Shown here: positions 23,098 to 26,044 of the stretch, piece by piece
Position numbering within the stretch: position 1 is the first letter of the stretch
Layout of the letters: every line of letters begins with the position of its first letter
Virus record (IMG/VR): IMGVR_UViG_3300042346_000245
Span: 1 to 26,044 of that record
Reading direction: 5' to 3' (one strand)
Length of the DNA: 26,044 nt
Origin: a virus
Notes under the pieces: model-generated
Database searches by the model: none
What the model was told of the DNA's origin: nothing
Seen by the model: only the letters and a program-made list of their open reading frames with translations
Made by a program: the position numbers and the translations under genes

Positions 23098-24252
23098 TTA
23101 TATATCGTCTTTTACTATTACAGTATTATATCCGCCCATAACTGAAGTTGAAACTTGTTTCCAATTGGTTCCAAAAGCTATAGTTTGTACTGGAGAACTT
23201 TTACCTGCTATTGTATTATCTCCGAGTTGTCCTCTACTATTATCCCCCCAAGTCCATAGAGTTCCATCTGTCTTTATCGCAGCTGTATTCAAATAACCGG
23301 CAGCTACTTGTTTCCAGTTAGTCCCAAATGTTATAGTTTGTACTGGAGAACTTTTAGTCGTTGTTGTGTTATCGCCTAATTGACCATATAAATTAGTGCC
23401 CCAAACCCATAGAGTTCCATCTGTCTTTATCGCAGCTGTATTATCTCCGCAAGAAACTTGTTTCCAGTTAGTGCCGAAAGCTATCGTTTGTACCGGAGAA
23501 CTTTTAGTCGTTGTTGTATTATCGCCTAATTGACCGCTAGTATTTTGCCCCCAAGACCATAAAGTTCCGTCTGTCTTTATCGCGGCTGTATGATATCTTC
23601 CCGCGGAAACTTGTTTCCAATTAACCCCAAAAGCTATAGTTTGAACTGGAGAACTTGTATTGTTCGCCGTATTATTACCTAATTGACCATTATCGTTTCT
23701 TCCCCACAACCATAATGTTCCGTCTGTTTTTATTGCCGCTGTGTGGTATCCGCAAGCTACTTGTTTCCAATTATTACTAAACGTCATTGTTTGAACTGGC
23801 GAACTTTTACCTGTTATTGAATTATCTCCCAAATTGCCATAGGTATTAGTTCCCCAAGTCCATAAAGTCCCGTCGGTCTTTATAGCAGCTGTGTAAGTAG
23901 CCCCAGCAGCGACTTGTTTCCAATTAGTACCAAATGATATTGTTTGAACAGGAGAACTTTTACTTGATATTGAATTATCACCTAATTGACCGGCATTATT
24001 CCCCCAAGTCCATAAAGTCCCGTCGGTCTTTATGGCTGCTGTATGATTTCTGCCGCTAGAAACTTGCTTCCAATTAGATCCCCGAGCAATTGTTTGAACA
24101 GGAGAACTATTATTTGTTCTTGTATTATCGCCTAATTGACCATTATTATTATACCCGCAAAGCCATAATCCGCCTTCTGAGAAAATGTCTCTTGGTACTA
24201 ACAAATTTCCAAGATCAGAGCCGTCTGAAGTTGTAAATCCTATCTTAGCCAT
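23098..24252 (-). CDS. Seven-bladed RCC1/BLIP-II-like propeller protein A
   Basis: A 384-residue protein made almost wholly of seven RCC1-type repeats of about 50 residues, from residue 28 to near the end. The repeat core is GTLWTWG, GQLGDN, SSPVQTI, FGTNWKQV and HTAAIKTD. A 27-residue leader (MAKIGFTTSDGSDLG) resembles the start of phage virion proteins. There is no signal peptide. Differences between blades concentrate on the loop after WG.N, around the residues before SSP, and on the 2-4 residues before TAAIKTD. It lies where T4 has short-fibre and whisker genes, so a receptor-binding or fibre-tip role is inferred. Its start overlaps the oxygenase-like gene by 8 bases. AAAAGGAAAAG is the ribosome site. 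Confidence 0.85.
   Translation of the reverse strand: MAKIGFTTSDGSDLGNLLVPRDIFSEGGLWLCGYNNNGQLGDNTRTNNSSPVQTIARGSNWKQVSSGRNHTAAIKTDGTLWTWGNNAGQLGDNSISSKSSPVQTISFGTNWKQVAAGATYTAAIKTDGTLWTWGTNTYGNLGDNSITGKSSPVQTMTFSNNWKQVACGYHTAAIKTDGTLWLWGRNDNGQLGNNTANNTSSPVQTIAFGVNWKQVSAGRYHTAAIKTDGTLWSWGQNTSGQLGDNTTTTKSSPVQTIAFGTNWKQVSCGDNTAAIKTDGTLWVWGTNLYGQLGDNTTTTKSSPVQTITFGTNWKQVAAGYLNTAAIKTDGTLWTWGDNSRGQLGDNTIAGKSSPVQTIAFGTNWKQVSTSVMGGYNTVIVKDDI
23110..24171 (-). repeat. Tandem RCC1-coding DNA repeats, array A (seven units of about 150 bases)
   Basis: Units are highly similar in DNA, with recurring strings such as CCAGTTAGTCCCAAA and GTCCATAAAGTTCC variants. The same units recur in array B, which makes both arrays prone to homologous exchange. 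Confidence 0.8.
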
Positions 24253-24742
24253 TATCTTTTCCTTTTAATCTGTATAATTGTATCAATCTTTGATGAGTTA
24301 AACTATGAAATAGCCAAGGTCTAAAAATTATTCCTTGATTGGGTTCTAATAATATATTAGTATGAATATCCCAATCGAGTAAATTATTATAATCAAATCT
24401 ATATTCATCCAATGCGGTTTTTGCTCCACTTAAATGATGATATAAATTAAATGTTGTAGGTTCTAATGCTAATATAAAAATCCATTCTTTCATAGAATCA
24501 AATCCTTCGAAATGTATTCTCAGATTCGGTTTTCTGAATATTCCTGAATTTTCTTCATCAACAGATACTTCTTCTCCGACGAATTTAGAAAATACAGAAT
24601 CTAATCCTGGTATTACTAGATTGAATTGATCTATTTCAAACCCGTGTTCTTTTTCTATATATTGTAAATTATTTGTACAATTAAATATATGATCAACATC
24701 GGCTTGATTATAGAAATTATCCGCTTGGAGAAGTTTTATCAA
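24245..24742 (-). CDS. 2OG-Fe(II) oxygenase-like protein between the two propellers
   Basis: A 165-residue protein with double-stranded beta-helix features. A possible metal site is His77 and Glu79 in RIHFEGFD (HxE, in place of the usual HxD), with a distal His146 in GIIFRPWLFHS (137-147) and Arg158 for 2-oxoglutarate in LIQLYRLK (153-160). The fold and spacing fit 2OG-dependent hydroxylases, which hydroxylate Pro, Asn, Asp or Lys. I chose a TTG start at 24742: it overlaps the stop of the upstream propeller gene (TTGA), with GGGGGA about 6 bases before it. Extending in frame to 24805 would overlap that gene by 67 bases. Family assignment is moderate; a non-enzymatic cupin-like protein is possible. 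Confidence 0.6.
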   Translation of the reverse strand: MIKLLQADNFYNQADVDHIFNCTNNLQYIEKEHGFEIDQFNLVIPGLDSVFSKFVGEEVSVDEENSGIFRKPNLRIHFEGFDSMKEWIFILALEPTTFNLYHHLSGAKTALDEYRFDYNNLLDWDIHTNILLEPNQGIIFRPWLFHSLTHQRLIQLYRLKGKDNG

Positions 24743-25962
24743 AAATCGTCCCCCATTTCTTGAATGGCCGCTGTGTGAAAATATCCACAAGATACTTGTT
24801 TCCAATTAGTTCCGAATGTTATTGTTTGAACAGGAGAACTTTTTGGAGTTGTTGTATTATCTCCTAATTGACCATACATATTTCTTCCCCATACCCATAA
24901 AGTTCCATCGGTTTTAACTGCGGCTGTATGTGCTCCAGTAGATACTTGTTTCCAATTAGTTCCGAATGTTATTGTTTGAACTGGAGAACTTTTTGGAGTT
25001 GTTGTATTATCTCCTAGTCGTCCACCAGTATTATCTCCCCAAGTCCATAAAGTTCCATCCGTCTTTATTGCTGCTGTATGACTTCTGCCGGCATCTACTT
25101 GTTTCCAATTAGTTCCAAATGCAATTGTTTGAACTGGAGAACTTTTTGGAGTTGTTGAGTTATCTCCTAATCGCCCGTCGTTATTATATCCCCCGCATGC
25201 CCACAAAGTGCCATCAGTCTTTATTGCTATTGTATGATCTTGACCTGCAGAAACTTGTTTCCAGTTAGTCCCAAATGCAATTGTTTGTACTGGAGAACTC
25301 GTACTATTTGCTGTATTGTTTCCTAATTGACCATAAAGATTATATCCCCAAGTCCATAAAGTTCCATCAGTTTTTATTGCTGCTGTATGATACCCGCAAG
25401 ATACTTGTTTCCAATTAGTACCGAATGTTATAGTTTGTACTGGAGAACTTTTATTTGTTCTTGTATTGTCTCCTAATTGTCCGCCATTATTATGTCCCCA
25501 AGTCCATAAAGTTCCGTCCGTCTTTATCGCAGCTGTATGGAGATAACCGCAAGAAACTTGTTTCCAATTAGTACCGAATGCTATAGTTTGAACTGGAGAA
25601 CTTCTGCTAGTTGTTGAATTATCTCCTAATTGACCAGAACTATTTCTACCCCAAAGCCATAAAGTTCCGTCCGTCTTTATCGCAGCTGTGGAATTATGGT
25701 CTGTTGATATTTGTTTCCAATTAGTTCCATATGCTATTGTTTGAAACGGAGAACTTTTATCGGTTGTTGTATTATCTCCTATTTGACCAATAGAATTATT
25801 TCCCCAACTAAATAAACCAGCAAATTGTATATTACCTAATCCGCTTAAATAAGGATAAACATCAATTAAATATTCTTTAGTAACAAATTTAACCCCAAGA
25901 TCTACGTTATTTTCCGCAGAACTTTCTCTAAAGTTGCTGATAAATTGATTATTAGCTGCCAT
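24739..25962 (-). CDS. Seven-bladed RCC1/BLIP-II-like propeller protein B
   Basis: A 407-residue paralogue of protein A with seven RCC1-type blades from about residue 49 to the end. The core is the same (GTLWTWG, GQLGDN, SSPVQTI, FGTNWKQV, HTAAIKTD). The 48-residue leader differs (ANNQFISNFRESSAENNVDL) and looks like a virion-attachment segment shared by several phage structural proteins. Blade 5 carries an extra residue (WACGGYNNDG), and the last blade ends in HTAAIQEMGDDF in place of a full closing strand. No signal or membrane segment is seen. Surface or receptor-binding function is inferred from fold and position. Its end overlaps the start of the oxygenase-like gene. Confidence 0.85.
   Translation of the reverse strand: MAANNQFISNFRESSAENNVDLGVKFVTKEYLIDVYPYLSGLGNIQFAGLFSWGNNSIGQIGDNTTTDKSSPFQTIAYGTNWKQISTDHNSTAAIKTDGTLWLWGRNSSGQLGDNSTTSRSSPVQTIAFGTNWKQVSCGYLHTAAIKTDGTLWTWGHNNGGQLGDNTRTNKSSPVQTITFGTNWKQVSCGYHTAAIKTDGTLWTWGYNLYGQLGNNTANSTSSPVQTIAFGTNWKQVSAGQDHTIAIKTDGTLWACGGYNNDGRLGDNSTTPKSSPVQTIAFGTNWKQVDAGRSHTAAIKTDGTLWTWGDNTGGRLGDNTTTPKSSPVQTITFGTNWKQVSTGAHTAAVKTDGTLWVWGRNMYGQLGDNTTTPKSSPVQTITFGTNWKQVSCGYFHTAAIQEMGDDF
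24760..25818 (-). repeat. Tandem RCC1-coding DNA repeats, array B (seven units of about 150 bases)
   Basis: Seven units with long stretches of identical DNA among themselves and with array A, for example around the CCAATTAGTTCCGAATGTTA string that occurs in more than one unit. Confidence 0.8.
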
Positions 25963-25974
25963 TTTTTATCTCGA

Positions 25975-26044
25975 TTAAATTATTTCTGGAGTTGGTGGTT
26001 CCCATATAGGATTATCAGATATTAATTTAATAGCGTCTAATTCT
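25975..26044 (-). CDS. C-terminal end of a gene running in from the right
   Basis: The minus strand holds an open frame that enters at the window edge and stops at 25975-25977. The visible 22 residues end in LISDNPIWEPPTPEII. The stop lies 12 bases before the start of propeller B, the spacing usual in this genome, so it is likely the upstream gene of the same unit. Its identity cannot be judged. Confidence 0.5.
   Translation of the reverse strand, partial: ELDAIKLISDNPIWEPPTPEII

Noticed and set aside
23110-25818. CRISPR-like array because of regular repeats
   Set aside because: The repeats are about 150 bases, continuous and coding for RCC1 blades; there are no short repeats with unique spacers.
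23098-25962. Diversity-generating retroelement acting on the propellers
   Set aside because: No reverse transcriptase or template repeat is visible in the window; blade recombination explains the pattern as well.

Overview
The window is a structural-gene segment of an AT-rich T4-like myovirus (by eye about one third G+C). The evidence is collinearity with the T4 late region. Read right to left on the minus strand the order is gp13, gp14, gp15, gp16, gp17, gp18, gp19, gp20, prohead-core-type small genes, gp21, gp22, gp23. Genes are tightly packed with ATGA, TAATG or TAAATG junctions. Several transcription units are preceded by a T4-type late promoter octamer, TATAAATA, 26 to 40 bases ahead of the start codon. 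The host is not identifiable. An HldD-like enzyme of the LPS heptose pathway suggests a Gram-negative host, and the gene mix is typical of aquatic T4-like phages; both points are inference.

Region 1 (1-2715, plus strand) looks like part of a DNA base hypermodification cassette: a fold-type II PLP enzyme cut by the window edge, an ADDT-type protein (alpha-glutamyl/putrescinyl thymine pyrophosphorylase clade 2), and a P-loop kinase. It converges on the capsid gene across a bidirectional terminator (2718-2739).

Region 2 (2764-10486, minus) builds the head and tail tube: gp23 capsid protein, an enlarged acidic gp22 scaffold, gp21 protease, two prohead-core-like proteins, gp20 portal and gp19 tube. 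Three genes absent from the T4 order sit inside it: an M15-type peptidase that may be the endolysin, a beta-rich protein and an unknown protein.

Region 3 (10557-18715, minus) holds an enlarged gp18 sheath with a carbohydrate-binding-like insert, the terminase pair gp17/gp16, the completion and neck proteins gp15, gp14 and gp13, and a 47-residue small gene. Between gp17 and gp18 lies a 468-base gap with a terminator hairpin, a 10-base direct repeat and a G+C-richer structured stretch. A plus-strand TATAAATA sits just upstream of that stretch, so it may encode a late non-coding RNA.

Region 4 (18716-26044) occupies the place where T4 carries late baseplate, short-fibre and whisker genes. It holds a small beta-fold virion-type protein, a glycan/small-molecule island (HldD-like epimerase on plus; TPR-glycosyltransferase, methyltransferase, YkgJ Cys-cluster protein and sulfotransferase on minus), and two paralogous seven-bladed RCC1 propellers flanking a 2OG-Fe(II)-oxygenase-like gene. 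The propellers are plausible surface or receptor-binding proteins, and the enzymes may decorate virion or host surface structures.

The points most worth following are the hypermodification cassette in a T4-like genome, the twin propellers with their oxygenase, the candidate ncRNA between gp17 and gp18, and the domain inserted in the sheath.
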